64,000 nt of DNA from contig NZ_FZTC01000014.1 of the NCBI RefSeq assembly GCF_900200035.1, positions 1 through 64,000 of the forward strand, in the 5' to 3' direction. Below, piece by piece: positions 20,919 to 29,921 of this stretch. The DNA comes from Klebsiella grimontii. Lineage in GTDB: Bacteria > Pseudomonadota > Gammaproteobacteria > Enterobacterales > Enterobacteriaceae. Numbering within the stretch: position 1 is the stretch's first letter; each line of letters begins with the position of its first letter. The notes under the pieces were generated by a model. That model was given only the letters and a program-made list of their open reading frames with translations, searched no databases and was not told the DNA's origin. Both the position numbers and the translations under genes were made by a program.

Positions 20919-21176
20919 TTAAGCGTCCCGAAACACGTTCTCGACAATGGCGACCACCGACATGGCCTTGTAGCGCTCTTTGTTGAGCGCCAGGTACTCT
21001 TCGGCCAGCACGATGTCGTGCATACCGGCGCCGACGCTGTCAACGGCAACCCAGGTGTGGTCTTTCATCGGCTGCTGGTCATCATCCAATTTGACGATCA
21101 GCAGCAGGTTGCTGCCCCGTAGCTCATCGCATTTCTGCGTGGCGACGACATGTCCGACTACCTTTGCGAGAATCAT
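20919..21176 (-). CDS. BMC-P shell protein (EutN/CcmL type)
   Basis: 85 residues starting MILAKVVGHVVATQK, the pentameric EutN/CcmL family that caps the vertices of the shell. VDSVGAGMHDIVLA in the middle is typical. It is the only pentamer gene in the operon, in line with the K. pneumoniae choline compartment, where it is called CmcD. Confidence 0.93.
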   Translation of the reverse strand: MILAKVVGHVVATQKCDELRGSNLLLIVKLDDDQQPMKDHTWVAVDSVGAGMHDIVLAEEYLALNKERYKAMSVVAIVENVFRDA

Positions 21177-21202
21177 TGTTTTTATCGCCTTATATCAATG
21201 TG

Positions 21203-22804
21203 TTACTTACCAAGGCGTTCCAGCACCTGGCGGATGACGCGTTCCACGTTTTGCTCATTAATTTCGCTTTCCGCGCCGACGGCGGCAGTCGCAAAGCGAT
21301 CGTCGGCGCTGGCCGGATGGGCTGCAGTGGCGGCGGCCGCCGGGGCGTTAAAGCGCTCATCGTCGAAGATGCTGCGGTTCGGGCCGGCTGCCGGGCTGAC
21401 GATGATCGGCTGCGGTTCCGGGCGGCTGCCCGGCGCGCGCAGCTCATCGATGGAGCGCACGCCGTAGCCCACTTTGCGGATGTTGAGCAGGTTCATCGGC
21501 CCGACGTTGTCCGAGCTGGAGCCGCCGCCGACCGCGCCGCAGCCGAGGGTCAGGGCCGGGGTGATGTTGGTGGTCGCGCCGATGCCGCCCAGCGCCGCCG
21601 GGGTGTTGATCAGAATGCGGTTAACCGGTTTTTCGAGGCAGAACTGGCGGATGACGTCCTGATTACGGGTGTGGATCACCAGCGTGTGGCCGAGGCCTTC
21701 GTTGGTCAGTAGCTCTACCACGCGGTGGCAGGCGGCTTTCCAGTCCTCTTCGACGTACAGGCCGAGTACCGGGCACAGTTTTTCCCGCGAGTAGGGGTTG
21801 GTATGCGATACCGTAGTTTGCTCGGCAATCAGCACTCGGGTGCTGGCCGGAACGCAGAAACCGGCCATCTGGCTCAGATACAGCGCGGTTTTACCGACCA
21901 CTTTGGGGTTGATGGTGCCGTTGGGGCGCAGCAGCAGGGCCGCCATTTTTGCCGCTTCGCTTTCGTTCATGAAGTACGCGCCCTGGGCTTCCAGTTCGCG
22001 GTGCACCTCGTCGTAAATGCAGCGCTCGACGATAATCGACTGCTCGGAGGCGCAGATCACGCCGTTATCGAAGGTTTTGCTGGTGATGATATCTTTCACC
22101 GCGTGGGGGATATCGGCGCTGCGTTCGATAAACGCCGGGCCGTTACCCGGGCCGCCGCTGATGGTCGGCGTGCCGGACGCGTAGGCGGCGCGCACCATAC
22201 CTTCGCCGCCGGTCGCCAGGATCAGCGACACGTCTTTGCTGTGCATCAGCTCTGAGGTGGCTTCGAGGGTCAGCTGGCTAATGGCGTCGACGCTACCGGC
22301 AGGCGCCCCTGCGGCTTCCGCCGCGCGCTTCACGATTTCAATCGCTTTCCAGCTGCACTGACGGGCGCCGGGATGCGGGGAGAAGATAATCGCGTTGCCG
22401 GCCTTCAGGGCGATCAGCGTTTTATAGATGACGGTGGAGGTCGGGTTGGTCGACGGCACCAGCGCGCAAATCACCCCCAGCGGCACGCCCACGTCCATCA
22501 CTTTTTGTACCTGATCGTCATGAATGATGCCGACGGTCTTCATATCTTTGATGGCGTCGTAGACGCGCAGCGAGGCGAAGCGGTTCTTCAGCACTTTGTC
22601 CTGCCAGTTGCCAAAACCGGTTTCTTCCGCGGCCATTTTCGCCAGCGCTTCGGCATGATGCGCCGCTTCCTGGGCCACGTTCTTCACGATGGCGTCGATT
22701 TGCTGCTGCGAAAAGGTGGCCAGAATCGCCTGCGCCTTTTTGGCATTGCGCACCAGTTCCCGGGCGTTCTGCCGGGACTGCAAATCGTTATCCAGTTCAA
22801 TCAT
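21203..22804 (-). CDS. cutF: CoA-acylating acetaldehyde dehydrogenase
   Basis: Oxidises acetaldehyde to acetyl-CoA with NAD+ and CoA in the lumen. 533 residues, with the catalytic Cys251 in GVICASEQS. The core ends near residue 465 and is followed by an Ala-rich linker and a terminal amphipathic helix (about 515-533, INEQNVERVIRQVLERLG), a classical encapsulation peptide. I chose the ATG at 22804 with GAAGGAT seven bases upstream; the ATG at 22819 would include that ribosome site. EutE/PduP family; cutF is the name used in choline operons. Confidence 0.92.
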   Translation of the reverse strand: MIELDNDLQSRQNARELVRNAKKAQAILATFSQQQIDAIVKNVAQEAAHHAEALAKMAAEETGFGNWQDKVLKNRFASLRVYDAIKDMKTVGIIHDDQVQKVMDVGVPLGVICALVPSTNPTSTVIYKTLIALKAGNAIIFSPHPGARQCSWKAIEIVKRAAEAAGAPAGSVDAISQLTLEATSELMHSKDVSLILATGGEGMVRAAYASGTPTISGGPGNGPAFIERSADIPHAVKDIITSKTFDNGVICASEQSIIVERCIYDEVHRELEAQGAYFMNESEAAKMAALLLRPNGTINPKVVGKTALYLSQMAGFCVPASTRVLIAEQTTVSHTNPYSREKLCPVLGLYVEEDWKAACHRVVELLTNEGLGHTLVIHTRNQDVIRQFCLEKPVNRILINTPAALGGIGATTNITPALTLGCGAVGGGSSSDNVGPMNLLNIRKVGYGVRSIDELRAPGSRPEPQPIIVSPAAGPNRSIFDDERFNAPAAAATAAHPASADDRFATAAVGAESEINEQNVERVIRQVLERLGK

Positions 22805-22857
22805 GAGTCTATCCTTCATCAGACTAAAAGAGTGGAGACGGGGCGCGCCCTGTCAGG

Positions 22858-23136
22858 TCATGCTTTGTGCTGCGCCGCGATTTTTTCGATGTCGTTATGC
22901 GGACGCGCGATGACGCGAGAGGTGACGACTTCGCCGATGCGTTTTGCCGCTTCCACGCCGGAATCCACCGCGGCATTCACCGCACCGACGTCGCCTTTCA
23001 CCATCGCGGTGACGAGGCCGGAGCCGACGTTTTCATAGCCAATCAGCTCCACGTTGGCGGCTTTACACATCGCATCCGCGGCTTCGATACAGGCCACCAG
23101 ACCTTTGGTTTCGATAAGACCAAGCGCTTCTTTCAT
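22858..23136 (-). CDS. BMC-H shell protein, third hexamer of the tandem
   Basis: 92-residue single-domain BMC protein ([23 protein letters not shown]). It is nearly identical to its two upstream neighbours apart from the first residues, a few loop changes and the C-terminal end ([13 protein letters not shown]). Forms the hexameric facets. The three tandem copies correspond to CmcA, CmcB and CmcC of K. pneumoniae; I did not assign individual letters. Confidence 0.93.
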   Translation of the reverse strand: MKEALGLIETKGLVACIEAADAMCKAANVELIGYENVGSGLVTAMVKGDVGAVNAAVDSGVEAAKRIGEVVTSRVIARPHNDIEKIAAQHKA

Positions 23137-23151
23137 CAGGTTTTTCTCCGG

Positions 23152-23436
23152 TTAATCCATGATTTTGTAATGCGAGACGATTTTGTTGATGTCGTTATGC
23201 GGACGAGCGATAACCAGTGAGGTCACCACTTCGCCGATGCGCTGCGCGGATTCGACGCCGGAATCCACCGCCGCTTTCACCGCGCCGACGTCGCCCTTCA
23301 CCATCGCGGTGACGAGGCCGGAGCCGACGTTTTCATAGCCAATCAGTTCAACGTTGGCGGCTTTACACATCGCATCCGCCGCTTCGATACAGGCCACCAG
23401 CCCTTTGGTTTCAATCAGACCTAATGCATCACCCAT
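23152..23436 (-). CDS. BMC-H shell protein, second hexamer of the tandem
   Basis: 94-residue BMC-domain protein. The frame is open six codons further to 23454, but the ATG at 23436 has AGGAGA seven bases before it and gives the same start ([12 protein letters not shown]) as the first copy. Differs from its neighbours mainly in the last dozen residues (VSHYKIMD). Such close paralogues probably mix in the facets. Confidence 0.93.
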   Translation of the reverse strand: MGDALGLIETKGLVACIEAADAMCKAANVELIGYENVGSGLVTAMVKGDVGAVKAAVDSGVESAQRIGEVVTSLVIARPHNDINKIVSHYKIMD

Positions 23437-23453
23437 TTGCGTTCTCCTGGCCA

Positions 23454-23732
23454 TCAGGCCTTGTGTTTAATGACGATTTTGTTGATGTCGTTATGCGGAC
23501 GAGCGATAACCAGCGAGGTCACCACTTCACCGATGCGCTGCGCGGATTCGACGCCGGAATCCACCGCCGCTTTCACCGCGCCGACATCGCCCTTCACCAT
23601 GACGGTCACCAGCCCCGAGCCGATGTTTTCATAGCTAATCAGCTCAACGTTGGCGGCTTTACACATCGCATCCGCTGCTTCAATGCAGGCCACCAGACCT
23701 TTGGTTTCGATAAGCCCTAATGCATCACCCAT
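23454..23732 (-). CDS. BMC-H shell protein, first hexamer of the tandem and first gene of the operon
   Basis: 92-residue BMC-domain protein, [20 protein letters not shown], with an AAGGAG ribosome site. First gene of the minus-strand choline operon that runs without a gap larger than about 55 bases to 12809. One visible difference from the second copy is [15 protein letters not shown] where the others read [15 protein letters not shown]. Confidence 0.93.
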   Translation of the reverse strand: MGDALGLIETKGLVACIEAADAMCKAANVELISYENIGSGLVTVMVKGDVGAVKAAVDSGVESAQRIGEVVTSLVIARPHNDINKIVIKHKA

Positions 23733-24138
23733 GGTTTCTCCTTCAGAACAGGTTTTGTGATTCGGGAAAACCGTCCGCGTAACGACGTCAGGACGCGGAA
23801 GCGGCGTTCGGGGTTCACTATAGGGAATGGCGAATGAAGTGAAATTTAAATCTGCTTAATGTGTATTTTTAGTTTTTTACTCTGTGAATTAGATTTAAAA
23901 AGCGGGCGATTTATGCGTTTGTGCTGCCTGACGGAGGAGGATTGAGTGACATTTGCGGCGTTTTTTTCACCCTTTAGCCGAAAGCGAAATGATGTTAATA
24001 AGTTGCTAATTTATTGCAGATCAGGGGTAATTTGACGATGTATGAAGTGTGGAGAGGATCGTGTTTTATTCGGCAGGCTAAATGCAAAACGTGCGGTTTT
24101 ACTAAAGCGGAAGCGATGAAGGAAAAGCGGGTGTGAGC
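23733..24138 (-). promoter_or_regulatory. Promoter region of the choline microcompartment operon
   Basis: About 400 AT-rich bases between the regulatory genes and the first shell gene. On the minus strand TATAGT (plus 23817-23822) with TTTCAC about 16 bases before it (near 23839-23844) could be -10 and -35 elements. No consensus FNR or CRP box was seen. The promoter call is tentative. Confidence 0.4.
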
Positions 24139-24657
24139 TTAGTCAAGTTTGCTGCCGGACTTCAGCGTGCAGACGTAGAGCGGTGAGTTGATAGAGCTGA
24201 GAAGAATGGCTTTCTCATTGAGCTTCTGCGCGTTGAGGAACAGGCCATCGTGGCTGTCGGACATCTCGCGCATAAAGTAGTCGAAGATGACGTCCGGCGA
24301 CTCATCGATGGACGAGGCGCTGGATTCCCACTTGCTGATGCGATAGTGGCGCTCGGTGGTGGAGATGCGTTTGCTGGTGTAGCTGAATTTGACGTAGCGC
24401 TGGAGATAGAGCCAACCGGCGGCGGAATCGGTATAGCCTTCGACGACCATCGACCCTTTTCCGTTGGCGGCGAAATTGAAATGGATATTGCCGTTGACGT
24501 TCTCTTTCTCCATGTTCTCAAAGCGCATAATCGCTTTGGTCGAGCAGCTCATCACCCCGCCGTTTTCGACCGGTAGCAGCTTCCAGGCGCAGAACCCGGC
24601 GGCGGCAATAAACACCAGGCTGGAGAGGGCGAAAAAGGGGCGCGGGGCGAGTCTCAT
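24139..24657 (-). CDS. FidL-like membrane-anchored protein
   Basis: About 172 residues: one N-terminal membrane span (about residues 7-25), then a periplasmic domain. It resembles the FidL-like family found next to ToxR/CadC-like regulators in enterics. I chose the ATG at 24657, which overlaps the stop of the upstream regulator (ATGA); an ATG four codons earlier is also open. By analogy with partner pairs such as ToxR-ToxS it may modulate the regulator in the periplasm, but this is inference. Confidence 0.7.
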   Translation of the reverse strand: MRLAPRPFFALSSLVFIAAAGFCAWKLLPVENGGVMSCSTKAIMRFENMEKENVNGNIHFNFAANGKGSMVVEGYTDSAAGWLYLQRYVKFSYTSKRISTTERHYRISKWESSASSIDESPDVIFDYFMREMSDSHDGLFLNAQKLNEKAILLSSINSPLYVCTLKSGSKLD

Positions 24658-25454
24658 TGCGGCTTCCATGAATAGTAAAAATAGTTATCGCAGTAGCTGA
24701 ACGGGTTATCTTCATGCATCGCGCAGTGGGCGAGGAATACCCGGCCCAGGCCGTTGGTTTCCAGCCGGTCGCCATAGAAGAAGACAAAGCGTTCGCCGGG
24801 CTTGCACTCCAGCTTCAGGCGCTGGCGCACGACATCAAAATTCTTGCCATAAGCGGTTCCGGCAACGGAGCGCAGCATCTCATCGCTGGCCAGCAGCTCG
24901 CACTGGCTGTGGCGCATTTGCGTCAGGGTGATGGGGTGCGAAGTGTTGCCGCCGAGAAAGCTGCATACCACCAGCAGCAGGGCGATGGTGAGCAGGCAGC
25001 CGCCAGCCAGATACCAGCAGGTGCCGCGCGCGTGGCGGCTGGAAACGGTCTTTTTTTCTTCCGGGACCGCGGCCGGGTCTGGCTCAGCTTCTGCCGCGAG
25101 CGGCGGCTCCGGCTCCGGGCTGGCGTCGAGCATCTCGATAGTGAGATCGGGATTGAGCTGCAGTAGTCCGCGCGACACGGTGACGATAATGTTGTCGATA
25201 TCGTAGTGGCGAAAGGTTTTGCGCAGCATGCTCAGATACTGATTGAGATTGCTGTTGGATGAAGTTAAACCGTTGTCATCCCAGACTTTTTTAAGCACCT
25301 CATCGCGGCTGACCACCTCGGTGTGGCGCAGGAAGAACCACAGCAGTGCGTTGGCGGTGATGGACAGCTGGCTGTCCGCCTCATCGCTTCCCGGTAACGT
25401 TAGCGTGCCGTCCATTGCATCATAAATAAGACGGCCATGGATGTTATAGCGCAT
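24654..25454 (-). CDS. Membrane-bound winged-helix regulator (ToxR/CadC type)
   Basis: Likely one-component membrane transcription factor. The N-terminal about 105 residues form an OmpR/ToxR-type winged helix, ending with IIVTVSRGLLQL. A Pro/Glu/Ala-rich linker follows, one membrane span lies near residues 145-167, and a periplasmic domain of about 100 residues with several Cys closes the protein. The frame is open to a GTG at 25475 overlapping the TetR stop; I prefer the ATG at 25454 (GAGG five bases upstream), which starts MRYNIHGRLIYD like the family. Position next to the choline operon suggests control of it, unproven. Confidence 0.75.
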   Translation of the reverse strand: MRYNIHGRLIYDAMDGTLTLPGSDEADSQLSITANALLWFFLRHTEVVSRDEVLKKVWDDNGLTSSNSNLNQYLSMLRKTFRHYDIDNIIVTVSRGLLQLNPDLTIEMLDASPEPEPPLAAEAEPDPAAVPEEKKTVSSRHARGTCWYLAGGCLLTIALLLVVCSFLGGNTSHPITLTQMRHSQCELLASDEMLRSVAGTAYGKNFDVVRQRLKLECKPGERFVFFYGDRLETNGLGRVFLAHCAMHEDNPFSYCDNYFYYSWKPQ

Positions 25455-25471
25455 CGCGGCCTCAACATGCT

Positions 25472-26056
25472 TCACGCAGGAAGCGTCATCTTCGTCAGAT
25501 CGCTGACCAGCGACTGCCGGTGCCCGGGGCTCATAGTGCGCCCCTCGGTTAATTCCGATAGCCAGATGCCGTCCGCCGCATAGCGCACCAGCGTGCCGGT
25601 ATGGCTATTGTCCAGTTCATCGCCTTTCGCCAGATGGTCGAGCATCCAGTCGCGCCAGCATTTTCGCAGCACCGGTTCATCCGGCATGGCCAGCGACAGC
25701 ACCATCAGCTGGCGGCTCTCCTGAGTATCCGTAAGTTCCGGGGCCGACAGATAGTGCAGATAGGCGCGGGTAAAGCGGCCATAAGAGACGTTATCCGCGG
25801 CCATAAGCTCTGAAATCGCTTCTTCCATAATCGCCAGCAGGCGGGCAAAGAGGGCGAAAATTAGCGCCTGCTTGCTAGGGAAGTGGTGCAGTAAACCGCC
25901 TTTGCTGACGCCCGCTTCGCGCGCAACGGCGTTCAGCGACAGCGAGGCGATGCCGTCCCGACCGGCAATGGTGGCCGCGGATTCCAGCAGCTGCTTATGC
26001 AGACGGACGGGATCTTTTTTACGATGTTGGGCTTCTATATTCATGGTCCGAATCAT
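25472..26056 (-). CDS. TetR family regulator
   Basis: 194 residues. Residues about 15-65 form a TetR helix-turn-helix (IASLSLNAVAREAGVSKGGLLHHFPSKQALI). The C-terminal ligand domain is not one I recognise. A 10-base-arm palindrome covers the start codon, so it probably represses its own operon, which includes the membrane regulator and the FidL-like gene. No good ribosome site is visible before either the ATG at 26056 or that at 26044, so the message may be leaderless or the start may differ. Confidence 0.8.
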   Translation of the reverse strand: MIRTMNIEAQHRKKDPVRLHKQLLESAATIAGRDGIASLSLNAVAREAGVSKGGLLHHFPSKQALIFALFARLLAIMEEAISELMAADNVSYGRFTRAYLHYLSAPELTDTQESRQLMVLSLAMPDEPVLRKCWRDWMLDHLAKGDELDNSHTGTLVRYAADGIWLSELTEGRTMSPGHRQSLVSDLTKMTLPA

Positions 26057-26076
26057 ACCGACCAGACGGTATGATT
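26051..26076. promoter_or_regulatory. Palindromic operator at the TetR gene start
   Basis: Perfect inverted repeat: AATCATACCG (26051-26060), spacer ACCAGA, CGGTATGATT (26067-26076). It overlaps the first ATG of the TetR gene, a place where bound repressor would stop its own transcription. Confidence 0.7.
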
Positions 26077-26164
26077 ATTCTTGATCGCTATCAATATGCG
26101 AAGGGGCGTAGCGGGGCGCGATGCCGTTATTGCGTGGAGGCTCACAGTTCACCTTATGAATTGT

Positions 26165-26194
26165 GGTGATATTCGCCGCGCCGCGAATATCACC
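26165..26194. repeat. Perfect 12-base inverted repeat behind the quinone reductase gene
   Basis: GGTGATATTCGC (26165-26176) and GCGAATATCACC (26183-26194) with loop CGCGCC, ten bases after the stop of the reductase gene on the minus strand. There is no T run, so it is either an RNA end hairpin or a protein-binding site for the next operon. Confidence 0.5.
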
Positions 26195-26203
26195 CACCGA
26201 GAT

Positions 26204-26986
26204 TCACATCGGCTTCACGTGGATAGCGAGGCCGTTTTCTCCAGGCGCCAGCTCCGGACGCAGGTTCAAAGAGGGGATCAGATAGTCACCGTGATTCTGA
26301 CGACGGAAGGGAATGGGCGGCGTTTCAGAGAGGGTATCCAGCCGCCGGGCCAGCTCCTCGCGCAGGATGGCGAAGCGCTGTTCATCGAGTTTGTCGGTGC
26401 GGTAGAACACCACCGGCGGCAGGACGTCAAAGCCGGGAAAGAACAGCATCCCGTGCTGAATGGGGAACAGGATATCGTCGATAGACCCGTTAATTCCGCG
26501 CGGCGCGTAGTGCTCCGCCCATCCGCCGGCGGTAACGACCAGCATCGCCCGTTTCCCCGCGAACGTGCCTTCGCCGTAGCGATCGCCCCAGTGGGTTTCG
26601 CTGTGCTCGCCGACGCCGTAGGCAAACCCGTAAGCGTAGACCCGGTCAATCCAGCCCTTCATGATGGCGGGCAGTGAAAACCACCATAGCGGGAACTGAA
26701 AAATCACCGTATCGGCCCACAGCAGCTTCTCCTGTTCGCCCACGATATCCGCGCTTTGCGTGCCGTTAGCGAAGGCGTATTGCGAATCCCGCGTCGCCCG
26801 CCAGCTTTCACCGACCGGCGGGGCGCTGCTGTCATCGGCATCAAATCCCGCCTTCCAGCGCATGGCGTAGAGGTCGGACACCTGCACCTCGTGACCGGCG
26901 TTTTGCAGATGCTGCACGGCAAAATCTTTCAGCGCGCCGTTCAGCGAGCGCGGCTCGGGATGGGCATAAACCAGTAATATTTTCAT
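26204..26986 (-). CDS. NAD(P)H:quinone oxidoreductase-like flavoprotein
   Basis: 260 residues of the flavodoxin-like NQO1/MdaB/KefF fold: MKILLVYAHPEPRSLNGAL at the N-terminus, QFPLWWFSLPAIMKGWIDRV for the central FMN/FAD site, and VTAGGWAEHYAP later. Expected to reduce quinones or nitro/azo compounds with NAD(P)H. I chose the ATG at 26986 behind AGAGGTG; a GTG three codons earlier is open. The gene is divergent from a LysR gene 88 bases away. Confidence 0.85.
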   Translation of the reverse strand: MKILLVYAHPEPRSLNGALKDFAVQHLQNAGHEVQVSDLYAMRWKAGFDADDSSAPPVGESWRATRDSQYAFANGTQSADIVGEQEKLLWADTVIFQFPLWWFSLPAIMKGWIDRVYAYGFAYGVGEHSETHWGDRYGEGTFAGKRAMLVVTAGGWAEHYAPRGINGSIDDILFPIQHGMLFFPGFDVLPPVVFYRTDKLDEQRFAILREELARRLDTLSETPPIPFRRQNHGDYLIPSLNLRPELAPGENGLAIHVKPM

Positions 26987-27073
26987 TGAAATCACCTCTG
27001 AGCAATGGAGAGCTGCAGAGTAGAGTCAGCGACGCTATAGTAGAAATGAATTGCTGCAATGACAGGTATAGTG

Positions 27074-27982
27074 ATGATTAATCTCCAGGGGCTGGATCTC
27101 AATTTGCTGCGTACGCTGAACGTCCTGCTCAGCGAAAATAACGTCACCCGCGCGGCGCTGCGCCTCAATTTGTCGCAGCCGTCGGTCAGCGTGCAGTTGG
27201 CAAGACTACGGGAGATTTTCGCCGACCCGCTGCTGCTACCGGGGCCGCGCGGAATGCAGCCCACCGCCCGCGCCGATGAACTGCGCGCGCCGCTGCGCGA
27301 TGCGCTGCTGGCGCTGGAGCTGGCGGTAGCGCCGGTTCAGCCTTTTGACCCGGCCACGGCGGCGCAGACCTGGCGGGTGGCGGCGACGGACTATATGGCG
27401 TCGGCGATTTTGCTGCCGGTGCTCAATACCCTGCGCGTCGCCTCTCCGGCCAGCCGCCTGGCGCTGTTTGAGCTACAGCCCGCACGGCTGGTACAGCAGG
27501 CGGATCGCGACGAAGTGGATCTTTTTTTTCACACGCGCGACGGCGCGCCGCCCGGGCTGCATCAGCGTTTGTTGTTCCGCGAACGCTACGTGCTGGCAGG
27601 GCGGGCCGGGCATCCGGCGCTACAGTCGCCATTAAGCCTGGCGCAGTTCTGCCAGCTGGAGCAGGTGATTGTCTCGCCGGACGGCGGAGGATTCAGCGCC
27701 GCGACCGATAACGCGCTGGCGAATCTCGGGCTGGCGCGGCGGGTTGTCCTTTCCGTGCCACATTTCCTGTTTATGCTGGAGACGCTGCGCAATAGCGAAC
27801 TGGTGGCGGTGCTGCCGGAGCGGCTGGTGCGCGACGCTGGCGGCCTGACGGTGGTCGAACCGCCGCTGGCGGTCGCCGGGTTTGAGATGCTGATGCTGTG
27901 GCATGAGCGTTGGCACCGCGATCCGGCGCACCGGTGGCTGCGCCAGCAAATCGTATCGTCATTAGAGGGGAAGCCATGTTAA
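27074..27982 (+). CDS. LysR family regulator upstream of fosA
   Basis: 302 residues. N-terminal winged HTH ([36 protein letters not shown]) and a periplasmic-binding-like effector domain. The ATG at 27074 has AGGT seven bases before; an ATG five codons upstream is also open. Its last seven bases overlap fosA, so the two are co-transcribed, the usual arrangement in Klebsiella. It may control the divergent quinone reductase gene; a role in fosfomycin response is not implied. Confidence 0.87.
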   Translation: MINLQGLDLNLLRTLNVLLSENNVTRAALRLNLSQPSVSVQLARLREIFADPLLLPGPRGMQPTARADELRAPLRDALLALELAVAPVQPFDPATAAQTWRVAATDYMASAILLPVLNTLRVASPASRLALFELQPARLVQQADRDEVDLFFHTRDGAPPGLHQRLLFRERYVLAGRAGHPALQSPLSLAQFCQLEQVIVSPDGGGFSAATDNALANLGLARRVVLSVPHFLFMLETLRNSELVAVLPERLVRDAGGLTVVEPPLAVAGFEMLMLWHERWHRDPAHRWLRQQIVSSLEGKPC

Positions 27983-28419
27983 GCGGATTAAATCATCTGA
28001 CTCTGGCGGTCAGCCAACTGGCGCCGAGCGTGGCGTTTTATCAGCAGCTGCCGGGGATGACGCTGCACGCCCGCTGGGATAACGGCGCGTATTTTTCCTG
28101 CGGCGACCTCTGGTTGTGCCTGTCGCTGGACCCGCAGCGGCGCGTTACCCCGCCGGAGGAGAGCGACTACACCCACTACGCGTTCAGCATTGCGGAAGAG
28201 GATTTCGCGCTTTTTGCCGGGCGGCTGAATGCGGCTGGCGTTCCGGTATGGAAAACCAATAAAAGCGAAGGTGCGTCGCACTATTTTCTCGACCCGGACG
28301 GCCACAAGCTGGAGCTGCACGTTGGCAGCCTCGCCCAGCGCCTGGCGGCGTGCCGGGAGAAGCCCTATAAAGGTATGGTGTTTTTTGGCGAGGACGAACA
28401 GACGGCCGGGAACCCATAG
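27976..28419 (+). CDS. fosA: Fosfomycin:glutathione transferase FosA
   Basis: Glyoxalase-fold metalloenzyme that adds glutathione to fosfomycin and so inactivates it. 147 residues, with the metal ligands His7, His67 and Glu113 all in place, and very close to K. pneumoniae chromosomal FosA. The chain is about eight residues longer at the C-terminus ([12 protein letters not shown]). I chose the ATG at 27976 behind GAGGGG, which gives the standard [15 protein letters not shown] start. Chromosomal and intrinsic by context (LysR gene in front, REP-like repeat behind), with no mobile element nearby. Confidence 0.95.
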   Translation: MLSGLNHLTLAVSQLAPSVAFYQQLPGMTLHARWDNGAYFSCGDLWLCLSLDPQRRVTPPEESDYTHYAFSIAEEDFALFAGRLNAAGVPVWKTNKSEGASHYFLDPDGHKLELHVGSLAQRLAACREKPYKGMVFFGEDEQTAGNP

Positions 28420-28420
28420 C

Positions 28421-28565
28421 CCGGCTGAGCGCAGCGCGAGCCGGGGAAAAGCGGAGGCGGCATTGCGCGTTGTTTCCCCGGAGGCGGCGCTTGACGCGCC
28501 TTGTCCGGGCTACCGGCCCGTGCGATCGGGTAGCCCGGACAGGCGCAACGCGCCGCCTCCGGGAT
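28421..28565. repeat. REP/BIME-like repeat between fosA and the permease gene
   Basis: GC-rich palindromic unit, CCCGGAGGCGGCGC...GTCCGGGCTACC, with an inverted copy ending GGCGCAACGCGCCGCCTCCGGG. The pair could form a long hairpin that protects or ends the two convergent transcripts. Confidence 0.8.
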
Positions 28566-28577
28566 AGATAAATTGCG

Positions 28578-29921
28578 TTAGCCTTCCAGCTTCAATTCCA
28601 CATTGCGCTTGAGCACCAGGCGCATCAGCAGGTAATAGACCACGCCAACCGCCAGCCAGCTCAGCCCCAGTACCTTCGCCTGCGCGTCCATTTCATAAAT
28701 AACAAAGCCGATAATGCACAGGCCCACCACCGGGAACAGCAGGTGCACCACCAGATTGCGCGATTTCTGACGAATGATGTAATGGTTTATCACGGCAATA
28801 TGCAGCACCAGGAAGCCCATCAGCGCGCCGAAGTTCACCAGACGGCTGAGGTTATCGATATCGCCGTAGAACCACAGGCCGGAAGCCAGCGAAATCAGCG
28901 CCACAAACAGGGTGCTGACGTAAGGCGTTTTCAGCCGCGGGTGCACCTTCGCCAGCAGCTGCGGCAGCTGCTTATCGCGTGCCATCGCAAACAGAATACG
29001 CGACACGGCGGCCTGCGCTACCAGGGCGTTAGCAATCCCCCACGAGATCACCGTCGACCACATGGTGACATACTTCAGCCAGCCGCCGCCCGCCAGATTC
29101 GCGGTATCGTAGAAGGCGGTATCGAGGCTGCTGAACGTCATCCCCTGCGCCAGATCGGCGGCAATCCACGTCTGCAGGATAAACAGCGAACCGACCAGCA
29201 TCAGCGCGCCCAGCGACGCCTTACCCACGGTATCTACGCCGCCTTTCGTTTCCTCCGACAGCGTGGAGATCCCGTCGAAGCCGAGGAACGAGAGCACGGC
29301 GATGGAGACCGCGCCCATCACCAGCGGCAGGCTGAACTTATCGGCGTTGTAGAGCGGGTCGAGGGTCAGATGGCCCGCCCCAGCGCCGGAGTAGAGCGCA
29401 ATCAGCCCGAGGACGACGAACATCGACAGCACCACGATCTCCGCGATCAGAATCGTGTTATTGGCGCGCGCGGTAAAGGTAATGCCGCGCAGGTTAATCA
29501 GGCTGTTAATCGCGATAAAGCCGACAATCCACAGCCAGCCCGGCACGCCCGGCAGCATGGGCGCCAGCGCCGCCGCGCTGACGATATAGAGCAGCGACGG
29601 CACCAGAATATAGTCCAGCAGGATCAGCCAGCCGGCAAAAAAGCCGACAATGGGATGAATCCCGCGCTGGGCATAGGCGTATACCGAACCGGAAACCGGG
29701 AACGCGCGCGACATCGACCAGTAGCTCATGGCGGTAAAGAACATCGCCACCATGCCAATAAGATAGGCCAGCGCCACCATGCCCTGCGCGCCGTCCCAGA
29801 CGTAGCCAAAGACGCCAAACGGCGCGATGGGTACCATAAATATCATGCCGTAGACCAGCAGATCGCGGAACGTCAGCGCCCGATGCAGCTCCTGCTTATA
29901 GCCAAATTGTTCAACGCTCAT
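28578..29921 (-). CDS. APC family amino acid/amine permease
   Basis: 447 residues with twelve predicted spans, amino acid-polyamine-organocation family, closest in feel to the PuuP/YhdG-like permeases (LTFRDLLVYGMIFMVPIAPFG at the start, FLGFDGISTLSEETKGG in the middle). Substrate unknown. Its ATG overlaps the stop of the acetamidase/formamidase gene by four bases, so the operon may import an amide-bearing or amine compound for the hydrolase. Confidence 0.85.
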   Translation of the reverse strand: MSVEQFGYKQELHRALTFRDLLVYGMIFMVPIAPFGVFGYVWDGAQGMVALAYLIGMVAMFFTAMSYWSMSRAFPVSGSVYAYAQRGIHPIVGFFAGWLILLDYILVPSLLYIVSAAALAPMLPGVPGWLWIVGFIAINSLINLRGITFTARANNTILIAEIVVLSMFVVLGLIALYSGAGAGHLTLDPLYNADKFSLPLVMGAVSIAVLSFLGFDGISTLSEETKGGVDTVGKASLGALMLVGSLFILQTWIAADLAQGMTFSSLDTAFYDTANLAGGGWLKYVTMWSTVISWGIANALVAQAAVSRILFAMARDKQLPQLLAKVHPRLKTPYVSTLFVALISLASGLWFYGDIDNLSRLVNFGALMGFLVLHIAVINHYIIRQKSRNLVVHLLFPVVGLCIIGFVIYEMDAQAKVLGLSWLAVGVVYYLLMRLVLKRNVELKLEG

